Positions 13,626 to 27,600 of a stretch of 64,000 nucleotides of DNA are shown here, piece by piece (the stretch's first letter is position 1; each line of letters begins with the position of its first letter). This stretch comes from Endomychus coccineus. Taxonomy: Eukaryota > Arthropoda > Insecta > Coleoptera > Endomychidae. The translations under genes were made by a program, and so were the position numbers. The notes beneath the pieces are model-generated. The model was not told the origin of the DNA. It ran no database searches and saw only the letters and a list, made by a program, of their open reading frames with translations. The DNA lies in the NCBI GenBank assembly GCA_958510875.1, contig OY294068.1:180389411-180453410 (forward strand), written 5' to 3'.

Positions 13626-14469
13626 TTTAGAAACCAAAAGAGGAACCATTTTAGAATAAATAATTTCTTTAGAACAATGGAGATATTATAGACTACAAAA
13701 ACAACAGCACCAAATTAATGTATCCAAACACCACCTCAATACTTGAATATATGATCATGCTGTTGTGATAGCCTCAATTTCCTTATAGAGGGTATAGAAA
13801 AAAGATTCAGATCATGCCAAACACCCACAACTCAAATATTTTGCACATACATCAAAGAGGGTACTAATTAAATGCATTACAATGGGTATTTTGAACCATA
13901 AAGACTAACACAGGTTTGTATGCTAATAATTCACCAATTACTAATTAATTTTATGAGCCCATTTACTGGAAACCCACTCCAAATTACTTACCTACACCTT
14001 AGTATTGAAGGATTTGTTGCATCCAACTAAACCTATTTCTGAGGATGCCACAGTGTGGTCAAGCTATTGTTCTAGTGTGAATACCGGTTTTCTCAATAAT
14101 GTTTAACTCGATCCATAATAAATATGAAAATATTCTTTGCTCCCCAACTGTTGAATTATCTGAAGAACAGGAAATCTGTATAACTTCAAATTTGATATAT
14201 GTATGCAAATGCAATGGTTCTTTGATAGAGGGATCTTTTCATTTGTGGATGATAGTTCCTCCAAGATAATTCAGGTGTCTACTCCCTCATTTATCATTAC
14301 ATCATACATCTCAAGTGTAGTTACCAAATCATGAAAAGTGTACAAGTATGAATAGAGAATATGTTATGAAACATTACTTTTAACAATTTAGTTGAGTTGC
14401 CAGTACTTGATGGATATCCATAGTATAAATAAAAAGTATATATTAAGGACATTTTTTATTCAACACCTT
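13626..14469. other. Intergenic, nothing recognised
   Basis: AT-rich spacer between two hAT-type insertions. No coding or RNA feature was seen. Confidence 0.5.
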
Positions 14470-14477
14470 TCTGCAGT

Positions 14478-14765
14478 CAACGCCGGATTTAGGGGAGCCC
14501 CGGGGCCTCCACAAAAGAGAGGCCCCCACAATAGGCTTCGAACAAAAAAAACTTTTAAATTCCTACTATTAAACAACTTTTCCTTTGATATTTTTTTTTC
14601 GCTGTTTTACCTTTACCTTTGTACAAACATGATTATATTGTTCTTAAATATTAACAGAAATCATTGATCTATATTTGTTCACTCCAATCAGGCAAATAAT
14701 TTGGGGCCAGGGGGCCTCCACTCCTTTGTTGCCCCGAGGCCTCCAGACCTCTGAATGCAGCCCTG
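14478..14765. mobile_element. hAT-type MITE, 288 bp
   Basis: The insertion is bounded by identical octamers TCTGCAGT (14470-14477 and 14766-14773). Its tips are CAACGCCGGATTTAG on the left and GAATGCAGCCCTG on the right, with GGGGCC-rich subterminal tracts like those of the 12795 element. No coding sequence. Confidence 0.75.
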
Positions 14766-14946
14766 TCTGCAGTATTATTTAGTTAATAAATTTAAATTAC
14801 AAATTAAGTTTTTGAAGTAACTACAAACTTCTCACCGATTTCTTTCAAGTGTTATATAAAACATCGGAATTGACTTAATAATTTCTTGAATATCTTTGTA
14901 CACGTTTAAGATTAAAATACTACAACGCAATGAATATAGATATTGT

Positions 14947-14952
14947 TTTATT
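14947..14952 (-). other. Possible polyadenylation signal of RpL40
   Basis: AATAAA on the minus strand, about 170 bases past the RpL40 stop codon. It is the first canonical hexamer I find downstream; ribosomal-protein 3'UTRs are often shorter, so a variant signal could be used instead. Confidence 0.3.
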
Positions 14953-15119
14953 CTGGAACTTGAGGTACTTACAATGTTAGGTATATGGGTATTCAATTAA
15001 AAAATCAAACCAAATATGAAACCAAAGATGTGTATTAAGCTGTCCTGTAATTTACATGTTATTTCAAATTTGAAAAATCAAAAATAATACAGCTTTAGAA
15101 AATGTCTTATATTAACAAT

Positions 15120-15714
<595 letters not shown>

Positions 15715-15775
15715 ATTTTGTTAAAACGTGGTCGCCACAATTTCCTAGACGATAAAGAGAAACAGTTGAACACTA
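15715..15775 (-). promoter_or_regulatory. Likely first exon and transcription start of RpL40
   Basis: The minus strand carries a pyrimidine-rich run (TTTCTCTTTATC, about 15751-15762) just upstream of the first donor. Ribosomal-protein mRNAs start within such 5' terminal oligopyrimidine tracts. The exact start base is not determinable here. Confidence 0.35.
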
Positions 15776-15799
15776 ACTTACCGACAGTGGCTAATATGA

Positions 15800-17219
15800 C
15801 ATAAATCCGCCATTCCAAGCGGGAAATACGGAAATTAAAAGTTCATGACAAAACTTAAAACGACATGATCTAAAATGTACCTTTTTAATAGGTTGATATC
15901 AGAACGAGCGATTTTCTATTCACATAAATAAGAATCATACATAAACACAAATAAATTCAGTTCGATAAAAAGAAATACAGTATTAATTCATAGCATGTAG
16001 TTCCATCTGTAGAATTATAAACAAACTACTTCTTGGGATCTGCCCTACCGATTAGTTAACTCCGATCAGCTTGTCATCTTTAAAGCAGAGACGTGTTCAC
16101 AACATAGAGATGAAGTTCACAGTTGATTTTGTAGTTTAATCCATAGAAACAGGTATAACATCTGAGGAACCATAGTTTCAGTTTGTAATGAATGAAACGG
16201 AGAGATGGAACAGATTTTGAATCGCATTGATGTAAAACTATACGAGTTCACTCTGTGGATCATGTATGAATATATTCCGCATTGATGATGTATTATATAT
16301 ACATGCATGGTTATGGTGGATTTCGATAACATATTTTTGTATCAAAACATTATTATTTATAAGTAATAAACTTCAGAACCTACATTTTTTAATGAATATC
16401 AGAACGCGATATTATTTGCTCATACCGTCTCATTTCAGGCAAAGTAGCCCATGATGTTTTCGTCTCGTGGAGAATCAAATATTTAATTATAAGTAGTATC
16501 AGAATTACTGTCATATCAATTCCTATTGTATTTGGGTACACAACACAAGGCATTCCGAGATAAAATTATACAAAAATAGGGAAATAAATTTTACTTACCA
16601 AAAATATCGTCAAGAGAACTGGTGAAAACAACACTTAATAACAATCTTTGCCGCATTCTGATTATTGTCAACTATAAAACAAAACACTGTACGTACATAT
16701 CTCATGAAATCAACATGGGGAGATCATACTATATGATCTCTATGCATGGGCGTCAGACGACTACAACTACCTTACAACTGAAAACGAACAGCTCGCTACA
16801 CGCTATTTTGAAGTGTCAGAGTATCAACATTCACCACAATCTTAACTATACTTTTTTAAATTGTTTACAGGGCAAATGAATTCAATTAGGTCTTTATTTT
16901 TACTGTAATGAGAAATATATTCATAGACTGACATATGGAATTTTCTGTTCTGTGCTGACTAAACTGTTACGCAAGCATCGCACTTCTATAGGACTGACTG
17001 GGTCACGTGGTAAAGGTGATTACTGTGGCAAAGTATCGAATATGTTATAATTTCAGTTTATCTCATCTTATAATTTACCAAAGAACATTCAAACATTCTT
17101 TTCAAGTTCTTGGAAAAGAAATTTGCACTTTCGCTACTTTGTCCGAGATGGGACTATAAATCTAATCAATGTAAATAAAAAGTAACTAAACTGCCATTAT
17201 ATTTTGCGGGGATAGTGAT
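15800..17219. other. Intergenic, nothing recognised
   Basis: Upstream flank of RpL40. Short frames only, no domain recognised. Confidence 0.5.
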
Positions 17220-17707
17220 TTCTTGAGTTTAGGACACGGTCGTATACACAGGTCTGGAAACTCTATTGTTTGACATGAGTCTCTTACACGGTCGTATAAA
17301 CAGGTCTGGAATCTCGAGGGACTACGAGTTTGGCGACATGTAAGAGACTCATGTCAAACATTGAGTTTCCAGACCTGTATATACGATCGTGGTCTCTTAC
17401 ATGTCGCTAAACTCGTAGTCCCTCGCTCAACCACCAGCTAGCGCATGGATCGAAGTATGTTGTCAGGATTAGGCGCCATATCGTTCAAATTTCAAGCCCC
17501 ACAATACAAAGATTGCCAGAGAACATCCCTCGACTCATGAGTCATCCGTGACGTCTTTTGGTACTACGCGACAGTTGACGCTTAGCGGACTCACTTCTGA
17601 GATAGGAAACAGCCTCGAGATTCCGAACCTGTATATACGACCGTGCTTTGGGGAAATCTTTGGAACTGCAGCGCGCTGACCAACTAACTCGGATATATAT
17701 CCGAGTT
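17220..17707. repeat. Cluster of interleaved inverted repeats and a perfect 22-bp palindrome
   Basis: The phrase CACGGTCGTATA followed by ACAGGTCTGGAA occurs near 17233 and 17288, and in inverse form near 17370 and 17620 with few changes. Segments around GGGACTACGAGTTTGGCGACATGTAAGAGACTCATG near 17317-17350 fold back on 17390-17420. At 17686-17707 lies the perfect palindrome AACTCGGATAT / ATATCCGAGTT. The region could form cruciforms and probably derives from a foldback transposon. Confidence 0.7.
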
Positions 17708-17999
17708 TGTTGGCGCTGACCCTTACTATACGTAATCGTAAGAAAATCCATCATTTGTTTTCAATTCTTTATTTTTGATATTGAACATAATGTTATATAT
17801 AGGTACACAATGTTCATAATTGCTTCCCCTGCATCAAAATGAATATTGATAGTATTAATCAGTTATGAAGTAAGCGAGTAATTTGTACATACATAGTCAA
17901 TAAAAAAATCAAAAAGGAATTAAAACCAACACAGCTAAATTGCACACAATTTAATATTATCACATTACCTGGACCAATGTCGAATTAATCACAGCATCT

Positions 18000-18650
18000 T
18001 TTCATCATAATATGGTTCTGATATCATCTTCAATTTGTTTTGAAGTGGTACTGCATTGAATTTTCAAAGTATGTTGACAAGCATTCAATAATCAGTATTA
18101 AACGAGGTTAATTGTTTCATCACATAGTTAGTAGTTTAAGTAGCGTAATTTTAAATGATGAACATCTTGAATTCGGCATAAATGCTCGATCTGCAACTTT
18201 CATAACCTCAACTTTCCCCATACTTAACTGAAGTGTATACTTATCTGACAATATTTTGGAACCATTTTCTCATATGAACATTCTAGATAAATATAACTCG
18301 GAACATATAGTCCGCAAATATAATTTTATTCATAATTTTCAGTTATGGGAAGCAATTTTCCACTATTTGCATCGTGGTTATTTACATGGGTTACTCCACG
18401 TTTGGGGATTATTTTTACCATTCAGTGACCCAGATTTGTCCATATGCACTTTAAAGATCTTCATATGTCTAACTGTGATTTCATCAATAACCTTAAATAC
18501 CTCATCTGTATCGATATAATATAAAATGATGGACCTAAAATTGTGTTTTGAGGAACACCGATTTTCACAACTCTATGTTTTCGAGAAAACCGATGAAAAT
18601 AATTTTTAGGAGCTCCCGTTTTAAATCTATAATGTCATTATGCAGACTGG
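18000..18650 (-). pseudogene. Decayed reverse transcriptase fragment
   Basis: Minus-strand reading near 18590-18480 gives RKHRVVKIGVPQNTILGPSF, a degraded form of the palm motif GVPQGSILGP of non-LTR reverse transcriptases. The frame is broken repeatedly afterwards. It abuts the FIG4 stop codon, so part may now be FIG4 3'UTR. Boundaries are approximate. Confidence 0.5.
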
Positions 18651-18690
18651 AAAGCATTATATGAAAGAACATACATCAGTGCAAACAATT

Positions 18691-21600
18691 CTATCTCAAA
18701 TACGCGTATTGTTGATATTTAACGAGAGTTTTCTTGTTAGGCATAAAGCCTCCTTGCTTGATTAAGCTGGTGTACCTTTTGTAGACATCTATAGATGACT
18801 GCTTGACTGTAGGCGGTTTAACACTGACGGAAGTATCTGTTAGGAAATTTAAATGTGGTTTCAAATTCGACGAAATCGGAGTAAAATTGTTCACCGCAGT
18901 TCCATTGGCTTTCTTTCCAATCAGAACGTATCTGAAAATGTTGTGATGAATGAATAAACTGCGATTATTTATTTAGATAATTGTTTAAGACTCAAGTTTC
19001 AGGGTTTATAAAGAAAATTAAACTAAGACAGTTTTGCGACTAATGAAGAAACTATGATTACGTAGCAGGTGATTGCTGATTATATCGACTTATAAACATA
19101 ATATTATGAAAAAATGGAAAGGCAAAACGGCAACATCTGGCTAAAAATTTTAATTAGAAACATAGTCGCGGGCAATCGTGGTTGCATTCTCTACAAACCC
19201 ATAAACTTAGAATGATATTAACCTTTTGTACGTTAAAATATCTTCCTTTTTAGGCGAGGAAGGTTCCATTCCATAAATTTGTTTCATAGTAGGAAATATG
19301 GTTCGAAATGACACTAACTCAGGTGAAGATTCTTTAGAAGATGTCGTGTGAGTTTCATTTGTGATGGTACTGTCATCATCACCTCCTGAATCTTCATCAC
19401 TTGAACAGAGTAAAATTAGTTACCGATGAATTATATCATACTTGTGTCAGGTGTTGATAATCATTTAAAGTTAAGATTACTGCTTCCACCAGTTCTGACT
19501 TAGTATTTAATCATAGATTGTATCACCCATATATCCTGATCAGATTTCTATTTTGTTAGCCTTTCGAAATCTCACTTTTTGGAAGCTGGGCCAAATGTCT
19601 AAATGAAGAAACCCAAAATAATGTGTTTTTATATTGTTTTGTATTTTGTCAGTATGATGCGCATATGCCAAAGGGTTAAGAGGAGTGGTCAGTGAGCCGA
19701 AAAGAGGAAATTAAACTAGTTAAAATCAAACCCTTTTATTTATTTTGTAACGGTTCCATTCATAAGTCGCGTATATTTTGATTTCATTCAGAAAAACGTG
19801 CATATTTCGTGTCAACAAAAGATATCGAAATAGATGTAACCATAAAAACGGTCCAAAATCGAGGAACTGGTGGACCATCATGAGCGCGAAATTTGCAAAA
19901 AGGTATTTGATAATAATTCTATTGCATAAAGTGGAAAACAATAATGAAAAATAACATACCTGGTACCAGAGGCTGTAGAACTAGTAGAACTCTGCCCCGT
20001 TACTGATGGATTTTTCATAGCAATCCCTTTATTGGAATTCTCTTCTCGCCTTCTAACAGGTCGCACACGAATACTGAACGGACTATAGTCTGTAGTGAAA
20101 TTAGGCATAAAATCCCTGATGGTATTACTTATTTTGAAAGCATATACTTCGGACAACATGCTAAATTCAAATGGTCGATGAAAATCTGTGTAGGCGTCGA
20201 TCATTTCGACGTCTTTAGTATGAATTTGGATTATTTCAAAACATGATTTGGTGATATCATTATAAGCGTACGGTAAACATTTCACAACTTCCGAATCCCA
20301 CCATTGTGTAAGAGATTTGTCTCTATAAATAGACGGTTTGTGATGGAAATAATAATCGTTTGCGTAGTCCCATATTTGAGGCCTATTTTCATGTGGTATG
20401 AATAGACCTAAGAACAAATTGATGGTGTTTTGTTTTTCAGCATCCGAAAAAGTATTACTATAGTATCGGCTCAAGGTTTGCATAATATCGTTTCCTTGTG
20501 ATGTCCATGGTGCAGTTTTTCTAGAAAGAACTTTGATTTTATTAAGCTATTCAACAACGCTGACAAAATTTGGTTACATGCGGACCATCAAATCAAATCT
20601 AAGAACTGCACGTTGCAAACAGCTCTTTTTTCAACACAGCACATAGCACGAATTGCGGATTCAGTTCGTCCAAAGAAAACATTTCTTGAAGTGTTAATTA
20701 ATATTGTACAGTTTAAGAAATATTACTTTACTCTATTCAATAACATTAAAATAATAAAATTTTCCAGTGGACTCAAATCTATTTCTATTCTAGTAAGAAA
20801 CTTTTTAATTGGTATAATTGGAGCAATGCAAATTAACAACAATTTGTCAAATTTTTAATTTGAAGAAAACATTGTGTAAGTATAATTTTACCCAACCTAT
20901 ACCTTTGTAAATAAAAAAGGAAACAAATAAATCTATCACTCATACACTACAAATAATTATTATAAATAGTAGCTAAAATAAAGTTCATGATTGAATAAGT
21001 GAATAACAGTGATGTATTTTCTTCTTCCAGCTGTTTAGACTTTTACGGAATTAGAGATAAGACTTGACAGAATGTCTGCCAGGATTAATTGATGAAAATT
21101 CGAATACATCCGCATTAGATTTAATAATAAAGAAATTGAATGGTTCGAATTTGAAATTTCCGATTATCATTAGTGTGCGCTAACGCATCCTTGTCGGAAA
21201 TTAAAATCGATGACCTCGAAAAAATTTTAAATTCTGCTCGAAATGATATGCTACATATTTTCGCAGAAGAGAAAATATTGTTTTGAGCGATTTATGCCAG
21301 AAATTCAACATTATTCAAAATTCCTGATGTAAAATTGATTAATATTTTGGGTAACAGATCTAGAAATTTTCTCTTCAACTGTAGTTACCAATAATACTGA
21401 ACAGAATTCGAAACAGAAAACAGGTGAAATGCATAAATAATGCCGGTTGCAAAGCATGTACACAACCAGACACCAAATAAACAGCCCAGGACCAGTATAA
21501 GTGATGATGAAACCGCCGATTAAAAAAAAACATCCTTCTCAAGTTTATATAGGTAGATATTAGTAAAGCAGCTGAAGAACAGCACGCATTTTAAGAGTGA

Positions 21601-24600
21601 TAGATATGACAAATATGCAAAGAAAATGCCTCGATAGTAAAAAGAAAAGAAAATAAGCAAAATAATCGTGGTGAAGATAGTGAATGACTTGAACATGAAA
21701 ATTTGGATCAGATTTTGAATCTCCTGAGAGCTGAGAGGGAACAAACTCAAATATTGAAGTAGAATTACTATAAAGTTTATTATGGATTTGAAGTGGTATG
21801 TACTTAGGTCAAATTATCAAGATGGACGAAGATAAATGCACATACCATAAAAAAAGTTTAATCCGAACTGGGTCAATATAATTGGCCTTAAACAGATTGT
21901 GTTCAAAATGTAGAAAGCAGTTATTTTTTACGGTCCCTTTAGCATTTTGGGGTCGGATAAATTATTAATAAATAAAAAAATATAAAGTTAATTATACTAC
22001 TAACAAAAAGTAATTTGTAGAAATAGGTAAGTACTTATTATATGTACGTACGTTAGATATTCTTATCAACAAAATGTTGTTTTCCAAAACTGGGTTTTTA
22101 TGTTTTGTCATTCAGTTTAAGATTTGTTGTTTAACAATACATTGAAAAGTGAAAAACACAATTTTTTTTCCGCGTTTGTTAGCAAATAGTTCTATAAGTC
22201 CTGCCCCTTTCTGTCTCATGTGGATGTATTTTTATAAGGTCATTATAATAGGGAACTTACATCTTACTACTGATATACTATGTAATGTCACAAATAAAAT
22301 GATATAGCGTTATAAGATATTAACGACATTATACTGACTATTAGGTGAATTTACCTAACATCATTGCATTACAAGGTAGTTTGTGGGATTCAATGGAATT
22401 ACCAGCCAAGTAATGTGCAACACAAGTACAAATTCCAGGTCAGTAGTTGACATTATTTTGCAATTAATTTCTTCATCATCATCATCATTTGAGGGGAAGG
22501 GGGTTAACCCCCTGATACACTTTGTTGGGCCCATTGTGCGTCCCGTGGTCAGCAGCCTATTCTATTCTAGCAGGTTTGTGGCCCGCCAGAAACCCAGAAT
22601 ATTGCCAGTGCTGGCTTCCATAAGTTCTTCTGGGAGCAGTTTTAATTCTCCAAAATGTTGGTGCCTGAGGGATGCTAATGCTGTGCATTCCAAAATGATG
22701 TGAGAGGCAGTTTCCTCCGCCTCTCTGCATTTCCTACATATTGGGTCATCTGTGATGCCCATAGTGTGGAGATGTTTGTTAAGACGACAGTGACCGGTTA
22801 GGATTCCAGTCATCTCTCTGATGTCCCTTCTGTTCAGAGAAAGGAGTTTCTTTGAGAGCCTAGGCACAGGCTCTTTGATGAACAGCTTGGTCTGCCTCAT
22901 GCGTGGTGATCCTCGCCACAGTTTGGCCCACTCTTTATTCAGTTGGCCCAGACCCCCAGCGACCATTGGCTCCGGCCCGATAGGGGCGCTTGACGACCCT
23001 CGCCTGGCCAGAGAGTCGGCCATTTCGTTTCTTACAACTCCGCTGTGTCCAGGGACCCAGATGAGTTGAACTTTATTTCTCCTAGCTAGTTCAGCCAGTG
23101 TATCCCTGCATTCTTTGACAAGCCTTGATGTGACTCTGGGTGATTTGAGAGCTCCCAGAGCCGACCGGCACAAGTCAGTATTGCGTAGACCTCCGCCTGA
23201 AAAACCGTGCAGTAAGCGCCTAGAGCCACTGAGATAGTGATCATTGGCCTTTTTATGTACACTCCCGCCCCTGGAGCCTGACCTACCTTGGACCCATCTG
23301 TGAACCATACGAGCCCGTCTGGTGACAGTAGGGTGAGAGTTTCGTTATTCCAATCTCCTCTATCCGGGATGAGGATTTTGGGAGAAGTGAGACATATAGC
23401 AGGGATCATACTATCTTGCTTCATTTCTAGTATGGGGCATTTAGAGATTGCCCCACTTAAAATCGATGAGTGTACACGAGAGTGGTGCGTTTTGGGCCAG
23501 TGGCCTAGGCCCTTTAACGTATACGCCGTTCTCAATGCCTCAGTTTTAATGTATAAGTGTAGAGGTGGTAATCCTGCGAGAGCTTCAAGGGCTCTCGTCG
23601 GAGTCGACTTAATGCCGCTCAGTATGCCTACGCATGCAAGCCGCTGCAGACGGTCTAGGGGGTGGTGGGAAATACCAGTCCTTGTCCCTAACCACCACAC
23701 TACCGCCGCGTAGGTAAGCATAGGCCTAATCACAGCAGTATAAATCCAATAAAGAATCTTTGGCTGTAATTCCCATGTGCTGCTGAAAGCTCTTCTGCAC
23801 GCCCAAAATGACGCAGATGCCTTCCTCACTCGATATTCGAGGTGTTCGCGCCAGGTCAATTTAGAGTCTAGGATTACTCCCAGAAACTTCACTGACCCTT
23901 TGAAATGCAGGACCTTGCCAGAGAAACTAGTCTTTGGTAGATCCTCAACCCTCAGCCCCTCCGTGCGGCTTCATAATATAAAATATACAATTACTGGAAT
24001 AACAGAAGGCAAATATTCTAAAGAACATATTTTTATCTAGCTACAAGAATAATACAAATTAACGAAATACACTTATAACATACCTGTATGTTTTGATTCT
24101 ATGTACCAACTGAGAACCTCCATATTGTAAAGCAAGTGTATCACCATGGTCTTCATAAAGACATTCTAACATTCGAACACAATCTGTATCGAATTCCAAA
24201 TTTGGCGAATCCAGTATACCAAGGGCGCAAAGCTGATAACCTAGGACGCATTTGCCTATAGCGAATTGAGCAGTATTTGTTCTATCCAAGCAATCTACAC
24301 AGTTGGTACGTATGATACCTGTTTGAAGAGATATATGTGAATCATCATTTGTGCGTCCAATTACCGTATTAGGTTTCTGCGAAAAATACTTGGGCTGATT
24401 ATGAAATATTCCCGTTTTCGAAACGGCATTTCTTGCAATAACTGCAAGATGTTTCATCACATTTGCAGTTCCTTTACTTTTTCTAGCCATATCGAAAGTT
24501 TTATAGATAATTTGATGTTCTGTAGATAAAAATTGATTGAGATATTTTATAGCATTACTCAGTTGATCGCTGAGTAAACGCTCCTGAGGTTTCCTCTCTC

Positions 24601-27600
24601 GTTGCTTTACAAGATTTAAAACTATAATAGGCGCACCGTATTTCCTCAGGAGTTCGTTAAAATGAGTACCAGCTGTTTCAGCATAAGGATCGTACAAATC
24701 GATGGTGATCGCTGGCTTGGCCACCATTTTACCCATATCCTGTTTCCAGTGACCGGGTATGGACCCCCGCATTTGGACAAAACTGGTGAAATGACTGTCT
24801 GTAAAGGACGAAACACCGGAATCGTGAACCATTTGTTCCGTTTCAACTTCATTAGCAACATCTCCTTGAAAATTCGCTCCTCTCTTGAGAAACCTAGTTC
24901 CTGCATATCTTGACGATCTTCTGGCTATTAAAGTTACATACACTGCTCTACCAAAAATATTAATGTTGGCCTGACCAATGAAACCGTGAGTGATGTAAAG
25001 GATCCAATCAGGATGAAGTTCATCTTCTACTTTACTTATTAGATGAGTATTCCATACAAATTTTCTATTTGGTTTTGTTCGTACACCAAAATGTTGCAGT
25101 TCACTCTTAGAAGTATGGGAATTTTCGGATAATGTTAACAAATTTGTTTCATCTGGTTCACTCATTTCTCCATTCAAGCTGTTAAGTATGAAGTGTTTTG
25201 GATGGGCTAGATTATGTTGAAGGTTATGTGTCAGGTCGTAGCTATAGCTAGAAATAATTGAACATGTGAGAACCAAGTTATCTAACGCAACCAATGTTGC
25301 TAATTAAATATATATTCTTTGTTTAAATATTGAAATACAAATGGAGAACATATTCCTACACATAATACCGGGATATCAAAAATTATCTTGGTCAAGGGTG
25401 GTTTTGGAATGTAAAACGTGTGTCTTACTTTAAATTTTTGAATATGTTTTGTTGTGTCAGAATCTGTAAAGTCAAATTAATTAATTTTAAGTTTCTAAAA
25501 GTGCGAAATTTCGCAATTTTATACGAATGTTATAACACTCAGAAGTCTCTAGCGCTTTAGACTCCGGGATTTTCACTTGGCCTATCGAAATAAGAAGGTT
25601 CGAATTGTATAAAAACACAATTGCATGAACGCCAAACGTCCTATGTAATTAGCTACGAACGTAATCATTTTGACATATGCCTCGAGGAGCTTGCTGCGCG
25701 TCAGCTAAGAAATTTGTAGGTTATTGATGATGTCAGTGTGACAGTGACATAATTATTTCAAGTACGTAAAGTAAGACACACGTTTTAGATTCCACAACCA
25801 CCCTTGACCAAGATAATTTTTGATATCTCGGTACTATCAACAGAAGGTAAATCCATTCAATTTGCTTGCATATATTGCTTTCTTGCTTTAGAAGGGAGAT
25901 ATATGTGCAATTCTAAATTAAAGGAGACTGCCAAGGGGGATCTGCGGAACTTCCGTTTCCGTTTCTACATCGTATTTGAACTCGTTTACCGGCATGTAGA
26001 GATTAAAATACCCTTTAAAAAGATTTTCATGAATTTTTTTAATTTTTTGGGTTGTTTTTCAACGAAAATGTCAAAAAAATTGTTTTTGGCTCCAGAAATC
26101 GACATTTTATAATGAATAAACATTCAAGAAGTCATTTCCGATCGGAAATTGGCCGCTGAATCCGGTAATGGTGTCAGTTTCCTTACATAATGCATCATCT
26201 TCTATCCATTGGCTGATTTTCGGTAAAATACCTTTTTTTTACGGTGTCATTTCGGTGTGAGCAGCCACTTAAGAAATTTGTTTTTTCGCGAAATCTGTGA
26301 GTTTTTACCTCAGCTTTAGATTAAACTGAGAATTCTTCTGAATAAATGGATTTTAGAGGTCGAAAAATCGAAACAACGACAAAAAACCGATATTACTGTA
26401 CAAAAATCTGTCGCCAAGTCGCTGACAAGTCTTTTTTTGGGACATATGACGCCGGGATTGGATTCAGCGGGAAATTCTACGATAAGAAAACGGTTCCCGA
26501 ACGTTATCCAACAGTTTTTACACTTCAGTATACCATTAATTTTACGCCTAAAACCAGGTAAACGTAATTTTTTTTCAGTTTTTGACCTTTCTCGACCTCA
26601 AAGTTGCAGAATTTAGAATTGTAGGTAAGATATTTGGATTACTTGGACAATTTTCGATCGAAAACATGCAATTACATTATTTTTTAAGATATTTTGGTGC
26701 TTTGGAAAAGCAGTTTGAAAAAAAGCTTTTTGGTAGCTGCAAATCTAGAGACTTCGTTTTTTTGGAATGTTTGAAGTTTGTTTCTTAAAACTTTAAATCG
26801 ACTAAATGACTGATTTTGATGTAAAATTTCCCAAGCATTCTGATTTTGACAATTTTTCAATCCCACATGATGACCCAGAAGACCCACAAAATTACTAAAT
26901 TACACTAATTTATATTCGGTTTCGTTGTTTTGCCTACTATTTTTAGCGCTTTATTGCATTTTGTGGCTCTGGGTCATCATCTGGGATTGAAAAATTCAGA
27001 TTGCTTGGGAAATTTTACATCAAAATCAGTCAATTTTAATCACGATTTTAGTCGATTTAAAGTTTTAAGAAACAAACTTCAAAAATTACAAAAAAATTAA
27101 GTCTCTAGATTTGCAGCTAAGAAAAAGCTTTATTTCAAACTGCTTTTATAAAGCACTAAAATATTTAAAAAATGATATAATAGCATGTTTTCGATCGAAA
27201 ATTGTCCAAGGACTCCAAATATTCTACTCACGATTCTAAATTCTGCAACTTTGAGATCGAAAAAATGAAAAACTGGAAGAAAATTACGTTTACCTGGTTT
27301 TTTGGCGTAAAATTAATGGATACTGGAGTGTAAAAACTGTTGAATGACGTTCAGGAACTGTTTTCTTATCGTAAAATTTCCCGCTGAATCTGATTCCGAG
27401 TTCGTATGTCCCAAAAAAAAAACTTGTCAGCGAACTGAGACAGATTTTTGTACAATAATATCGGTTTTTTGTCGTTTTTTCGATTTTTTTTTTAGTGGCT
27501 GCTCACACCGATATGTCGCCGTAAAAAAAATGAATTTTGTCGAAAATCAGCCAATGGCTAGAAAATGATGCGTTATGTAAGGATTATGGAAGGAAACTGA

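Noticed and set aside
22471..23960. Retrotransposon as part of the FIG4 coding sequence
   Set aside because: FIG4 exons on either side (24084 and 20520) join in frame without it, and it contains its own frameshift.
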